A stretch of DNA of 34,426 nucleotides from Prevotella sp. UBA2809 (lineage in GTDB: Bacteria; Bacteroidota; Bacteroidia; Bacteroidales; Bacteroidaceae), in NCBI GenBank assembly GCA_002351725.1, contig DEHD01000033.1:61769-96194 (forward strand). The letters are read 5' to 3'. Position 1 is the first letter of the stretch, and each line of letters opens with the position of its first letter. This document shows positions 13,165 through 22,084 of this stretch, piece after piece. The notes beneath the pieces are model-generated. The model was not told the DNA's origin, made no database searches, and saw nothing but the letters and a program-made list of their open reading frames with translations. The translations under genes and the position numbers were made by a program.

Positions 13165-15930
13165 ATGCAGAAATTGTTTCTTTTAGACGCTTATGCGCTC
13201 ATTTATCGCAGCTATTACGCGTTCATCAAAAACCCACGAATCAACTCGAAAGGACTGAACACGAGTGCCATTATGGGCTTCTTGAACACTCTGAACGAGG
13301 TACTGACAAAAGAGAAGCCTACTCACATCGGAGTGGCTTTCGATCCGCATGGACCAACCTTCCGTAGTGAGGCTTTCCCAGAATACAAAGCACAACGCGA
13401 GGAGACACCCGAGGATATCCGCAAGGCAGTTCCTATCATCAAGGATCTGCTTAAGGCCTATCGCATACCCATCTTACAGGCAGACGGTTACGAGGCTGAT
13501 GACGTTATAGGAACATTAGCAGAAAAAGCCGGTTCCATCGGAGTTGAGACCTATATGCTTACCCCCGATAAAGACTACGGACAGCTGGTACGCGACAATG
13601 TTTTCATCTATCGTCCTCGTCATGGAGGCGGCTACGAAACGATGGGTCCTAAGGAAGTATGTGAGAAATATGGTATCCCCTCCCCTATGGCCGTTATCGA
13701 TCTTCTGGCACTTATGGGCGACTCTGCTGATAACTTCCCAGGTTGTCCTGGTGTTGGCGAGAAGACAGCCGTGAAACTTATCGATGAATTCGGAAGTATT
13801 GAACAACTGCTGGCACGTTCGAGCGAAATCAAAGGCAAACTTCGTGAGAAAGTTGAAGAACATGTCGACGATATAAAGATGAGTTACTTTCTGGCAACCA
13901 TCAAAACCGATGTGCCCATCGAGCTCGATATGGAAAGTTTGAAACTCGTTGAGCCAAACGAGGACGAACTTGGCAAACTGCTACTCGAACTGGAGATGAA
14001 GAGCTTCGCCGACAGAGTTCTTAAGAAAAGTCAAAAACCGCAAAAAGTTGTAAACCAACAACTCGATCTCTTTGCAGAATTTGCGGCCGACGGGGCAGAA
14101 ACAAACGAAAATTCAAGTTTTGAGACGTTAAAAACTACGCCTCATAATTACAAACTCGTTGATAATCAGGAAGATTTGAAAAATCTGCGTGATTATTTCT
14201 TGACAAACAAAATTCTCAGTCTAGACACAGAAACAACTTCGACGAGCGCAATCGACGCAGAATTGGTAGGATTGAGCTTCGCCGTGAAGGAATTCGAGGC
14301 ATTTTACGTGCCCGTTCCTGCCGATCGTGAAGAAGCGTTGCAAATTGTTAATATCTTTAAACCCGTATACGAAAGCGACGAAATTCTGAAAGTTGGTCAG
14401 AATTTGAAGTACGACCTTGAAGTTCTTCGCAACTATGGCATCGAACTCAAAGGTAAGATGTGGGACACTATGATTGCCCATTATCTCATCCAACCCGAAC
14501 TTCATCACAACATGGACTACATGGCTGAGATCTATCTCAACTATCAGACCATCCACATTGATGAACTCATCGGACCAAAAGGTAAGAATCAGAAATCAAT
14601 GCGTTCTCTCCTACCCTCACAAGTTTATGAATATGCCGCAGAGGATGCCGACATTACACTCCGACTGAAAAACAAACTCGAACCAGAGTTGAAGAAGGCC
14701 GAGTGCGAAGACCTATTCTATAACATAGAAATGCCATTGATGCCTGTATTGGCTGAAATGGAGATGAATGGCGTTTGTCTGGACACAGCATCGCTGGCCG
14801 AAACGTCAAAACAATTCACCAACCGCATGAACGAGATTGAAGCACGTATCTACGAACTTGCAGGCGAACAATTCAACATTGCATCGCCTAAGCAGGTTGG
14901 TGAGATTCTCTTCGACAAACTCAAGATAATAGAGAAAGCCAAAAAGACCAAAACGGGCCAGTACGTCACATCAGAAGAAGTACTACAACAGCTAAAAAAC
15001 AAGCACGAGATAGTAGCTGACATATTGGAACACAGAGGCTTAAAGAAGCTGATAGGCACCTATATCGATGCCCTACCAAAGCTTATTAATCCCAAAACTG
15101 GTCATATCCATACCTCGTTTAATCAAACGATAACAGCCACAGGTCGTCTATCGTCAAGCGATCCAAACTTGCAGAACATCCCCATACGTGGTGAAGATGG
15201 AAAAGAAATCCGCAAGGCATTTATTCCAGAACCAGGATGTCTATTCTTTTCAGCAGACTACAGTCAGATAGAATTGCGCGTGATGGCCCATCTGTCACAG
15301 GATACAGAGATGATAAAAGTGTTTAGCGAGGGCAAGGATCTGCACGCTGCCACAGCTGCCAACATCTATAAAAAGCCCATTGAAGAGGTTACTCGCGATG
15401 AGCGCACCAAGTCAAAACGCGCCAACTTCGGTATCATCTACGGCATCACCGTATTTGGACTTGCTGAGCGCCTGGACATCCCTCGCGACGAGGCCAAGAT
15501 GCTGATAGACGGATACTTCGCAACCTTCCCACAGGTTCACGACTATATGGAGAAATCAAAGGAAGTAGCTCGCCAGCAGGGTTACGTCACTACCCTATTC
15601 GGCCGTCGCCGCTATCTGCCTGATATCAACTCGCACAATGCTACCGTTCGCGGCTTTGCTGAGCGTAACGCCATCAATGCCCCGATTCAAGGCACTGCTG
15701 CCGATATCATTAAGGTGGCAATGATTCACATCTATAACCGCTTCAAAGCCGAAGGAATACGTTCTAAGATGATTCTGCAGGTACACGACGAATTGAACTT
15801 CTCTGTCTACCCAGAAGAGAAGGAAAAAGTAGAGGGCATCGTGCTCGAAGAGATGCAGAATGCCCTCAACCTAAGTGTGCCTTTAGTAGCCGATTCCGGC
15901 TTCGGCCAGAACTGGCTCGAGGCTCACTAA
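13165..15930 (+). CDS. polA: DNA polymerase I
   Basis: Full-length polymerase I (921 aa) for Okazaki fragment processing and repair. Residues 1-290 form the 5'-3' nuclease (YALIYRSYYAF, YEADDVIGTLA). The 3'-5' proofreading domain keeps its first catalytic motif DTETT, with D354 and E356, so proofreading is probably active. The polymerase domain has motif A DYSQIELR starting at D698, the O-helix region RDERTKSKRANFGIIYG, and motif C VHDE at 873-876. The start is set by the typical MQKLFLLDAYALIYRSY. Its stop at 15928-15930 directly abuts the convergent stop of the nucleoside kinase gene. Confidence 0.98.
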   Translation: MQKLFLLDAYALIYRSYYAFIKNPRINSKGLNTSAIMGFLNTLNEVLTKEKPTHIGVAFDPHGPTFRSEAFPEYKAQREETPEDIRKAVPIIKDLLKAYRIPILQADGYEADDVIGTLAEKAGSIGVETYMLTPDKDYGQLVRDNVFIYRPRHGGGYETMGPKEVCEKYGIPSPMAVIDLLALMGDSADNFPGCPGVGEKTAVKLIDEFGSIEQLLARSSEIKGKLREKVEEHVDDIKMSYFLATIKTDVPIELDMESLKLVEPNEDELGKLLLELEMKSFADRVLKKSQKPQKVVNQQLDLFAEFAADGAETNENSSFETLKTTPHNYKLVDNQEDLKNLRDYFLTNKILSLDTETTSTSAIDAELVGLSFAVKEFEAFYVPVPADREEALQIVNIFKPVYESDEILKVGQNLKYDLEVLRNYGIELKGKMWDTMIAHYLIQPELHHNMDYMAEIYLNYQTIHIDELIGPKGKNQKSMRSLLPSQVYEYAAEDADITLRLKNKLEPELKKAECEDLFYNIEMPLMPVLAEMEMNGVCLDTASLAETSKQFTNRMNEIEARIYELAGEQFNIASPKQVGEILFDKLKIIEKAKKTKTGQYVTSEEVLQQLKNKHEIVADILEHRGLKKLIGTYIDALPKLINPKTGHIHTSFNQTITATGRLSSSDPNLQNIPIRGEDGKEIRKAFIPEPGCLFFSADYSQIELRVMAHLSQDTEMIKVFSEGKDLHAATAANIYKKPIEEVTRDERTKSKRANFGIIYGITVFGLAERLDIPRDEAKMLIDGYFATFPQVHDYMEKSKEVARQQGYVTTLFGRRRYLPDINSHNATVRGFAERNAINAPIQGTAADIIKVAMIHIYNRFKAEGIRSKMILQVHDELNFSVYPEEKEKVEGIVLEEMQNALNLSVPLVADSGFGQNWLEAH

Positions 15931-17592
15931 TCAATAGTTGAACGATGAGCCGCCAAGGAACTCGCGAAGGAGGGATGTTGGCGGAATCTGAGTATCAGGA
16001 ATGGGACGGATATATCGAAGGAATTTCAGCAGGCGATAGGCCTCTGCATATTCCTTCGAATTTTCTGGTACCTGCGCCAACAATGGCTCTGCCTGACTCT
16101 TAATAACAGCCAACTCGAAAAGCATAGCGGTGTTGAACATCGCATCGGCATTCTCCTGGAAGGGGAATATCCACTTATTCTCCCCTGCCCTAACGCTTGG
16201 CCAGCGACGGATAGTCTCCTGAGCACTAACACCACGATACTTGTAATCGCGGATAATACGGCGCAACAAGCGGTTATCAGTGGTTGGAATATAGTTATGA
16301 TTATCGAGCAGAATAGTAGTCAAAGCCGAAGCATAAACACGGAAAATCTGGTCGTTTGGTATCTCTGAAGTAAGCTCAGGATTCAAGGCATGAATACCCT
16401 CAACCACCAGCACTTCGTTACCCTTAAGCTGCAACTTCTTTCCACTCCACTCGCTCTTGCCTTTCTGGAAGTTATAGCGTGGCAATTCTACCTCATCGCC
16501 CCTGAACAGAGCCGACAGCTGCTCGTTGAGCAGCGGCAGATTCAAGGCATGCAGATGCTCGAAATCGTAATCGCCCTTCTCATCACGAGGCGTTTTTTCG
16601 CGATCTAAGAAATAGTCATCAAGCGAGATGCCAATTGGATGGATTCCATTAACAGCCAGCTGAACACTCAGACGCTTGCAAGTAGTTGTTTTTCCTGAAG
16701 ACGAAGGACCAGCAATCAACACCAGCTTGATACCCTTTCGCTGCGTTATCTCATCAGCAATCTTGGCAATTTTCTTCTCCTGTAGCGCCTCACTAATCTG
16801 AATCAACGACGATGAGTCGCCCTTCATAATAACCTCGTTCAGATCGCCAATGGTACGAAGTCCGAGGATATCCTGCCACTGGTGGTGCTCCTTGAAGATA
16901 CCGAACATCTTGTCCTGATGCGTCATCTCACCAAGCTCTGCAGGATGCTCGCGCGAAGGAATACGAAGCAGCAATCCATCGAAGTATTTCTCTACGCCAA
17001 AGAGATAAATCTGCGATGTGTTTGTGAGCAGAGAACCGTAGTAGTAATCTACGTAACCATCTATGTCATAATAAGTTGTAAAGAGTCGGCCTGTACTCTT
17101 CAGCAGCTTCACCTTCGAACGATTGTGCAAGCTATCGAACATTTCAATAGCCTCTTTGGTGGTAGTCTCGTGGCGATGTATAGGGTAAGCAGCATCTATT
17201 ATCTCCTGCATTTTACGACGTATAGCTCCAGCATCGTCCAAAGTAACAGGGCGACCAATGTTAAGATTAACGTAGTAACCGTTACTAACTGGGATATCTA
17301 TCGACACTTTGCAGCGCTCAAAAATATCGTGCACAGCCTTGCAGAGTATAAAGAAAAGACTGCGGGTATAAGCACGCGAACCACTGGCAGAAGTAACATC
17401 CAGAAACTCTACCTGCTTCTGCTTATACAAGCGGTAATGCATACCCTCCACCTTATTATTTACATGAGCCGAAAATGGGCCATATTCCATCTTGAAACCC
17501 GATTTCTCGTAAACCTCTTCAAGGTTTGAACCGATGGGAACCTCAATAGTTGCATCGTTATTTAATACGTGAACTTTCACTAATTTCTCCAT
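15931..17592 (-). CDS. TGS-domain nucleoside (uridine-like) kinase
   Basis: A 553-residue protein with three parts. Residues 1 to about 65 resemble the TGS domain of threonyl-tRNA synthetase. The next 200 residues resemble its second additional (editing-type) domain, including HRHETTTKEA. The last 270 residues are a uridine kinase/phosphoribulokinase-like P-loop NTPase with the Walker A motif GPSSSGKTT at about 295-303. The family is annotated as nucleoside kinase in Bacteroidetes; the true substrate is unclear. I chose the ATG at 17592 over the TTG at 17598 because it gives MEKLVKVHVL and needs no rare start. It meets polA tail to tail with no base between the stops. Confidence 0.9.
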   Translation of the reverse strand: MEKLVKVHVLNNDATIEVPIGSNLEEVYEKSGFKMEYGPFSAHVNNKVEGMHYRLYKQKQVEFLDVTSASGSRAYTRSLFFILCKAVHDIFERCKVSIDIPVSNGYYVNLNIGRPVTLDDAGAIRRKMQEIIDAAYPIHRHETTTKEAIEMFDSLHNRSKVKLLKSTGRLFTTYYDIDGYVDYYYGSLLTNTSQIYLFGVEKYFDGLLLRIPSREHPAELGEMTHQDKMFGIFKEHHQWQDILGLRTIGDLNEVIMKGDSSSLIQISEALQEKKIAKIADEITQRKGIKLVLIAGPSSSGKTTTCKRLSVQLAVNGIHPIGISLDDYFLDREKTPRDEKGDYDFEHLHALNLPLLNEQLSALFRGDEVELPRYNFQKGKSEWSGKKLQLKGNEVLVVEGIHALNPELTSEIPNDQIFRVYASALTTILLDNHNYIPTTDNRLLRRIIRDYKYRGVSAQETIRRWPSVRAGENKWIFPFQENADAMFNTAMLFELAVIKSQAEPLLAQVPENSKEYAEAYRLLKFLRYIRPIPDTQIPPTSLLREFLGGSSFNY

Positions 17593-17626
17593 ATGCAATA
17601 TTTATTGTTTAAGCTAAATTTTTCTG

Positions 17627-17634
17627 CAAAGATA
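17627..17634 (-). promoter_or_regulatory. -7 element for the nucleoside kinase gene
   Basis: On the minus strand TATCTTTG lies 35 bases before the ATG at 17592. The -33 element is not obvious. Confidence 0.5.
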
Positions 17635-17676
17635 ATATTTTTCTGAAATCTTAACTGATAATTCTGAGTTTTTTTA

Positions 17677-17684
17677 TAACTTTG
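17677..17684 (+). promoter_or_regulatory. -7 element for the Na/Pi cotransporter gene
   Basis: TAACTTTG lies 33 bases before the ATG at 17717. I see no TTG at the ideal upstream spacing. Confidence 0.5.
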
Positions 17685-17716
17685 TAGCCGAATTACTAAA
17701 TATAGATACGATTTTT

Positions 17717-19453
17717 ATGTCTATTGGAATTATTTTAAAACTCCTGGGATCGCTTGCTCTGTTGATGTTCGGTATGAAGTCGATGAGTGAAGCTTTGCAG
17801 AAGATGGCGGGTCCACAATTGCGACACGTTCTTGGTGCTATGACCACCAATCGTTTTACTGGTATGCTTACAGGTATGCTTGTTACAGCCTCCGTTCAGT
17901 CATCAACAGCCACTACTGTGATGACTGTTTCGTTTGTTAATGCAGGCTTGCTTACCTTGGCACAAGCCATTTCAGTTATCATGGGTGCCAACATCGGAAC
18001 CACACTCACCGCATGGATCATGTCGGCAGGTATGTCGTTCGACATTACCAGCGCCGTCTATCCGGCATTCTTCCTGGGTATCATTCTGATATACCTGAAG
18101 AAGTACCGATATATTGGCGATTTCCTGTTTGGACTCTCGTTCCTGCTCTTAGGATTGGGAACACTTAGAATGACGGGCACAGAGATGCATCTGGGTGAGA
18201 ATCAGGCCCTACTCGACTTCTTCGCCTCGTTCGATTCCGACTCATTCCTCACCACGCTGATATTCCTGTTCCTTGGAGGCGTTATGACCTTCTGCGTTCA
18301 GTCGTCAGCAGCCGTTATGGCCATCACCATGATACTCTGCTCAAGCGGAGCACTACCTATATATCAAGGTATAGCACTGGTTATGGGTGAGAACATCGGA
18401 ACCACCGTTACCTCAAACCTTGCAGCCCTATCTGCCAACACTCAGGCCCGCAGAGCTGCACTCGCCCACATGTTCTTCAACGTGTTTGGTGTAATATGGA
18501 TACTGTTTGTGTTCCGCCCGTTCATCGATATGGTTTGTGGTTGGGTAGGTTTTGATGTAACGATGGAGAAGGGAGCTGTTGAGACCAGCGTATTCTTGGC
18601 TAACTCAGCTAAGTTGAGCTTCGTGCTTGCTGCCTTCCACACAGCTTTCAATGTGGCAAATACGATGATCCTGATATGGTTCATTCCTCAGATAGAGCGC
18701 TTTGTATGTTGGGTGATCAAGTCCAAGAGTGTGGACGAGGAAGAGGATTTCCGTCTGCATTTCATTACGGCAGGCTTCATGAAGACCCCAGAGCTATCTG
18801 TGCTTGAGGCGCAGAAAGAGATACAGTCGTTCTCAGAGCGTATGCAGCGTATGTTTGGTATGGTGCGTGAGCTGCTGACGCTCTCAAGCAGTGCGTCGAA
18901 CAAGAAGGACAACAAGGCTGGTGACTTCAACAAGCTCTTCACGCGCATTGAGAAATATGAGGGTATCAGTGATAATATGGAGTTGGAGATTGCCAAGTAT
19001 CTTGACTCAGTGAGTGACGCACACCTCTCTGACGACACAAAGGCCAAGATCCGTGCGATGCTCCGCGAGATTTCCGAACTGGAGTCGATAGGTGATGCCT
19101 GCTATAATATGGCGCGTACCATCTCCCGTAAATATAATGGTAAGGAAGATCACTTCATTGAGAAGCAGTATGACCATATCCACCAGATGATGGAACTCAC
19201 GGATCAGTCGCTCACACAGATGAACCGTCTGATGAAAGGTCGCAAGGAGACGTTTGATGTCAACCGCTCGTTTAATATTGAGCACGAAATCAACAACTAC
19301 CGCAACCAGCTGAAGTCGCAGAACATCACCGATGTGAACAACCATGAATATACCTATGCCGTAGGTACCATCTACATGGACCTCATCAACGAGTGCGAGA
19401 AGCTTGGCGACTATGTGGTGAATGTCATCGAGGCCCGCATGGGACTGAGATAA
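17717..19453 (+). CDS. Na+/phosphate cotransporter family protein with PhoU-like domain
   Basis: A 578-residue inner-membrane protein of the NptA/PNaS (type II Na/Pi) family. The first 330 residues hold two inverted-repeat transport units, each with the signature QSS: Q61-S63 in VQSSTATTVM and Q195-S197 in VQSSAAVMAI. GANIGTT and GENIGTT follow each signature. The C-terminal 220 residues are a cytoplasmic helical PhoU-like domain (ISELESIGDACYNMARTI), a common fusion in this family that is thought to control transport. It probably imports phosphate with sodium, but some relatives carry other anions. It is a single-gene unit followed by a three-palindrome array. Confidence 0.93.
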   Translation: MSIGIILKLLGSLALLMFGMKSMSEALQKMAGPQLRHVLGAMTTNRFTGMLTGMLVTASVQSSTATTVMTVSFVNAGLLTLAQAISVIMGANIGTTLTAWIMSAGMSFDITSAVYPAFFLGIILIYLKKYRYIGDFLFGLSFLLLGLGTLRMTGTEMHLGENQALLDFFASFDSDSFLTTLIFLFLGGVMTFCVQSSAAVMAITMILCSSGALPIYQGIALVMGENIGTTVTSNLAALSANTQARRAALAHMFFNVFGVIWILFVFRPFIDMVCGWVGFDVTMEKGAVETSVFLANSAKLSFVLAAFHTAFNVANTMILIWFIPQIERFVCWVIKSKSVDEEEDFRLHFITAGFMKTPELSVLEAQKEIQSFSERMQRMFGMVRELLTLSSSASNKKDNKAGDFNKLFTRIEKYEGISDNMELEIAKYLDSVSDAHLSDDTKAKIRAMLREISELESIGDACYNMARTISRKYNGKEDHFIEKQYDHIHQMMELTDQSLTQMNRLMKGRKETFDVNRSFNIEHEINNYRNQLKSQNITDVNNHEYTYAVGTIYMDLINECEKLGDYVVNVIEARMGLR

Positions 19454-19476
19454 CTCCCCTACTCTACGCAAAAATA

Positions 19477-19535
19477 TTCCCACCTTGGGAACATTATATT
19501 CCCAACGTGGGAATGTTTTGTTCCCAAGGTGGGAA
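19477..19535. repeat. Three phased palindromes after the Na/Pi gene
   Basis: TTCCCACCTTGGGAA (19477-19491), ATTCCCAACGTGGGAAT (19498-19514) and TTCCCAAGGTGGGAA (19521-19535) have centres 22 bases apart, about two helical turns. The first and third are exact reverse complements of each other, so the whole array is also one larger inverted repeat with the second palindrome in the loop. It is followed by TAATTCTTTTT and lies 24 bases after the Na/Pi stop, so it may end transcription before the riboswitch promoter. Confidence 0.92.
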
Positions 19536-19556
19536 TAATTCTTTTTCAGCAGAAAG

Positions 19557-19588
19557 TTTGGTTGTTTCGATATTAATGCTTAACTTTG
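19557..19588 (+). promoter_or_regulatory. Promoter of the thiamine uptake operon
   Basis: TTTG (19557-19560), 20 bases, TAACTTTG (19581-19588), a full Bacteroidetes promoter match. The start point near 19594 puts the TPP riboswitch at the very 5' end of the message. Confidence 0.85.
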
Positions 19589-19594
19589 CAGCCG

Positions 19595-19677
19595 ATTATC
19601 AAGGGGTGCCTACGGGTGTAGGCTGAGATGATACCCTAAAACCTGATCTGGATTATGCCAGCGTAGGGATGGATAGC
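19595..19677 (+). ncRNA. TPP (thiamine pyrophosphate) riboswitch
   Basis: All conserved THI-box parts are present: AGGGGTGCC (19602-19610), GGCTGAGATGATACCC (19621-19636), ACCTGATCTGGATTATGCCAGCG (positions 19641-19663; key parts CTGATCTGGA and GCCAGCG) and TAGGGA. P1 can form from TATC (19597-19600) with GATA (19672-19675). GGATA (19671-19675) can instead pair with TATCC (19685-19689), competing with P1. CCTTT/AAAGG (19690-19694/19702-19706) can hide the purine-rich stretch before the ATG. This suggests control of translation by TPP; the exact switch mechanism is inferred. Confidence 0.96.
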
Positions 19678-19717
19678 AGACTTATATCCCCTTTCATTTA
19701 TAAAGGTACAAAGAAGT

Positions 19718-22084
19718 ATGAAAAGATTAGTTTTAGAAACTGCTGCATTGGCGTGTGCAGTAAGCATGAATGCACAGAACAAAGCAGCACTCTACGATTC
19801 TACACAGGTAGAAGCGCTTCAGGAGATTGTGGTAAAAGGTGTTAGAGCACAGAAAAACGCCCCCTTTGCCATCGCAAACATCAAGAAACAGGAACTTAAT
19901 GCCTTCTCAAAAACAGGAAAGGAGCTGCCTTTCCTATTCTCGCAGACCCCAGGCGTTGTTGCCTGGAGTGAGAACGGACTTGGCACAGGTACCACATATA
20001 TGCGCATTCGTGGTGCTGGCGACTCTCGTATAAACGTAACTTTAGATGGTGTGCCCCTTAACTCGCCTGAAGACCAGTGCGTGTTTTGGGCCAATATGAA
20101 CTCGTATGGTTCGCTGTTGGGCTCTGTACAGATTCAGCGTGGCGTAGGCTCATCAACCAACGGCGATGGTGCTTTTGGTGGAACAATAACCCTTTCATCA
20201 GCCACTCCAAGTCAGAAGGCTGGGGGAGAGGTATCTGCTTCATATGGCTCGTTTAACACATTTAATGTAGGAGGAAAGTTCTCAACAGGTTTGTTGTGGA
20301 ATCATCTTATCTTCGATGGTGCTTATCATGAGACAAATACTGATGGATTTATCCACGGAACCAGCGGACGCAGTGGTTCTTACTATGGCGGACTGACCTG
20401 GATTGACAACAAGTTCCAGATTCGTTACAAGAACATCGGAAACTTTGAAAAAACCGGTCAGGCTTGGAATGGCGTAACAGCTGGAAACGGCGACCTGAGT
20501 CTGATGGACGGCACCTATGGAGCTTCAACTGGCATTAAGACCTACGAGGACATGTGGAATGCAGGTCTGGGCAAATACAACACGCTTTACGAGGTGATGG
20601 AAAACGCTTCCTGGGATACCTTCAAACAGGATGCCAACGGCAACTACGTTACATCACGCTATCAGATGGCCGACGGCAGCTATTGGGGCAAGACTACCGA
20701 TAACTTCTGGCAGAACCACAACATCCTCTCGGCCGTTTATGATATCAACGACCATTGGAGCACCACAGCATCGCTGCATTACACCTATGGTTACGGCTAT
20801 TACAACGAATTCCGTTATAATAACAAACTTAAGAAATTCGGACTTAGCTATGATGGCGTAAAAAAGACCGACTTTGTACGCAAAAAAGGTCTGTCGCAGA
20901 ACACCTACGGCTTTATCTGGAACGCCAATTACAAAGACGAGCTTTGGGATGTAATCGGAGGTTTCTCGCTTCAGGAGTTCGACGGTAACCACTTTGGCTA
21001 TCTTACATACATCGCCAATGAGGACGTACGCAAGAAATATATGTCGAATGGCGACTACAAATACTACGACTCTGACGCTACCAAGTTCGATGGCAACGCA
21101 TTCATTAAGGCAGCCTACCACTTTAATGAGCATTGGGATGTGTTTGGCGACTTGCAGTATCGCTATGTTCAGTACGAGACAAACGGTATCAACGACAAGT
21201 TCTATGAAGAGAAAAGTATTTACTACAATCAGAAGCTTGACATTGACGAGAAGTACCGTTTCCTTAATCCAAAGGCTGGTTTCTCTTGGACTCTTGGTGG
21301 TCATCGCGTTTATGGTTCTTTGGCACTCAGCCATCGTGAGCCAGAGCGAAATAACTTTACTGACAACTACAATTACCCATATCCTAAGTCTGAAAGCCTT
21401 TTAGACTATGAATTGGGCTATACCTTCAATAGCGACATCTTCCGCTTTGGTATCAACGGATACTATATGGATTACAACAACCAGTTTGTACAGACAGGTC
21501 AGGAGACAGAAATAGGCGAGAAGGTTACCACAAACATCAAGGATTCATACCGCATGGGTATCGAAATCCAGGCAGCTGTTGATCCTTTCTCTTGGCTCAC
21601 CATAGAGGGAAATGCAGCTCTGAGCAAGAACAAGATTAAGGATTTCGACGAAGTGGCCAGCGTAAACTGGGAAGATGATTTCCGCACTATCCACTACGAC
21701 AATTCTACACTTGCTTTCTCGCCATCAACCATACTCAATGGTTTCGTAAACTTCCATTGGAAAGGTTTGCAGGCTGTTTGGCACACCAACTTCGTAAGTC
21801 GTCAGTATCTCGATAATACAGAGAATACAGATCGCTCACTGCCTTGCTATTCAGCTTCTGATGCCACCGTTAGCTACACTTGGAAGCCCAACAAGGCCAT
21901 CAAGGAGTGCATTTTCGGACTGAACTTCAACAACATCTTCAATCGTCGCTATGCTGCCAATGGTTGGGTATATTCAAGTATCGTTGAGGATTATGGTCAT
22001 CCTAACGAGAACCGCTACTACCAGATAGGTTTCATCCCTATGGCTGGCTTTACGATGATGGGTAATGTAACACTTCGCTTCTAA
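19718..22084 (+). CDS. TonB-dependent outer membrane receptor, probably for thiamine
   Basis: A 788-residue outer membrane receptor. The signal peptide appears to be MKRLVLETAALACAVSMNAQ, odd in having an acidic residue at position 7. A TonB-box-like stretch (LQEIVVKG) is followed by the plug domain (about 45-160: MRIRGAGDSRINVTLDGVPL) and a 22-strand barrel ending in phenylalanine (GNVTLRF). Unlike SusC proteins it lacks the N-terminal carboxypeptidase-like domain and has no SusD partner. The TPP riboswitch upstream and pnuT downstream point to thiamine uptake, as for the thiamine receptor of Bacteroides thetaiotaomicron; the substrate is inferred from this context. Its stop overlaps the pnuT start (TAATG). 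Confidence 0.92.
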   Translation: MKRLVLETAALACAVSMNAQNKAALYDSTQVEALQEIVVKGVRAQKNAPFAIANIKKQELNAFSKTGKELPFLFSQTPGVVAWSENGLGTGTTYMRIRGAGDSRINVTLDGVPLNSPEDQCVFWANMNSYGSLLGSVQIQRGVGSSTNGDGAFGGTITLSSATPSQKAGGEVSASYGSFNTFNVGGKFSTGLLWNHLIFDGAYHETNTDGFIHGTSGRSGSYYGGLTWIDNKFQIRYKNIGNFEKTGQAWNGVTAGNGDLSLMDGTYGASTGIKTYEDMWNAGLGKYNTLYEVMENASWDTFKQDANGNYVTSRYQMADGSYWGKTTDNFWQNHNILSAVYDINDHWSTTASLHYTYGYGYYNEFRYNNKLKKFGLSYDGVKKTDFVRKKGLSQNTYGFIWNANYKDELWDVIGGFSLQEFDGNHFGYLTYIANEDVRKKYMSNGDYKYYDSDATKFDGNAFIKAAYHFNEHWDVFGDLQYRYVQYETNGINDKFYEEKSIYYNQKLDIDEKYRFLNPKAGFSWTLGGHRVYGSLALSHREPERNNFTDNYNYPYPKSESLLDYELGYTFNSDIFRFGINGYYMDYNNQFVQTGQETEIGEKVTTNIKDSYRMGIEIQAAVDPFSWLTIEGNAALSKNKIKDFDEVASVNWEDDFRTIHYDNSTLAFSPSTILNGFVNFHWKGLQAVWHTNFVSRQYLDNTENTDRSLPCYSASDATVSYTWKPNKAIKECIFGLNFNNIFNRRYAANGWVYSSIVEDYGHPNENRYYQIGFIPMAGFTMMGNVTLRF

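Noticed and set aside
16882..17529. A 215-codon plus-strand frame inside the nucleoside kinase gene
   Set aside because: It is antisense to conserved TGS and ThrRS-like regions and has no promoter or recognisable product.
20654..21334. A 226-codon minus-strand frame opposite the TonB-dependent receptor
   Set aside because: The receptor frame is continuous with plug, barrel and terminal phenylalanine; the opposite frame has no promoter, no recognisable domain and the valine-rich look of antisense translation.
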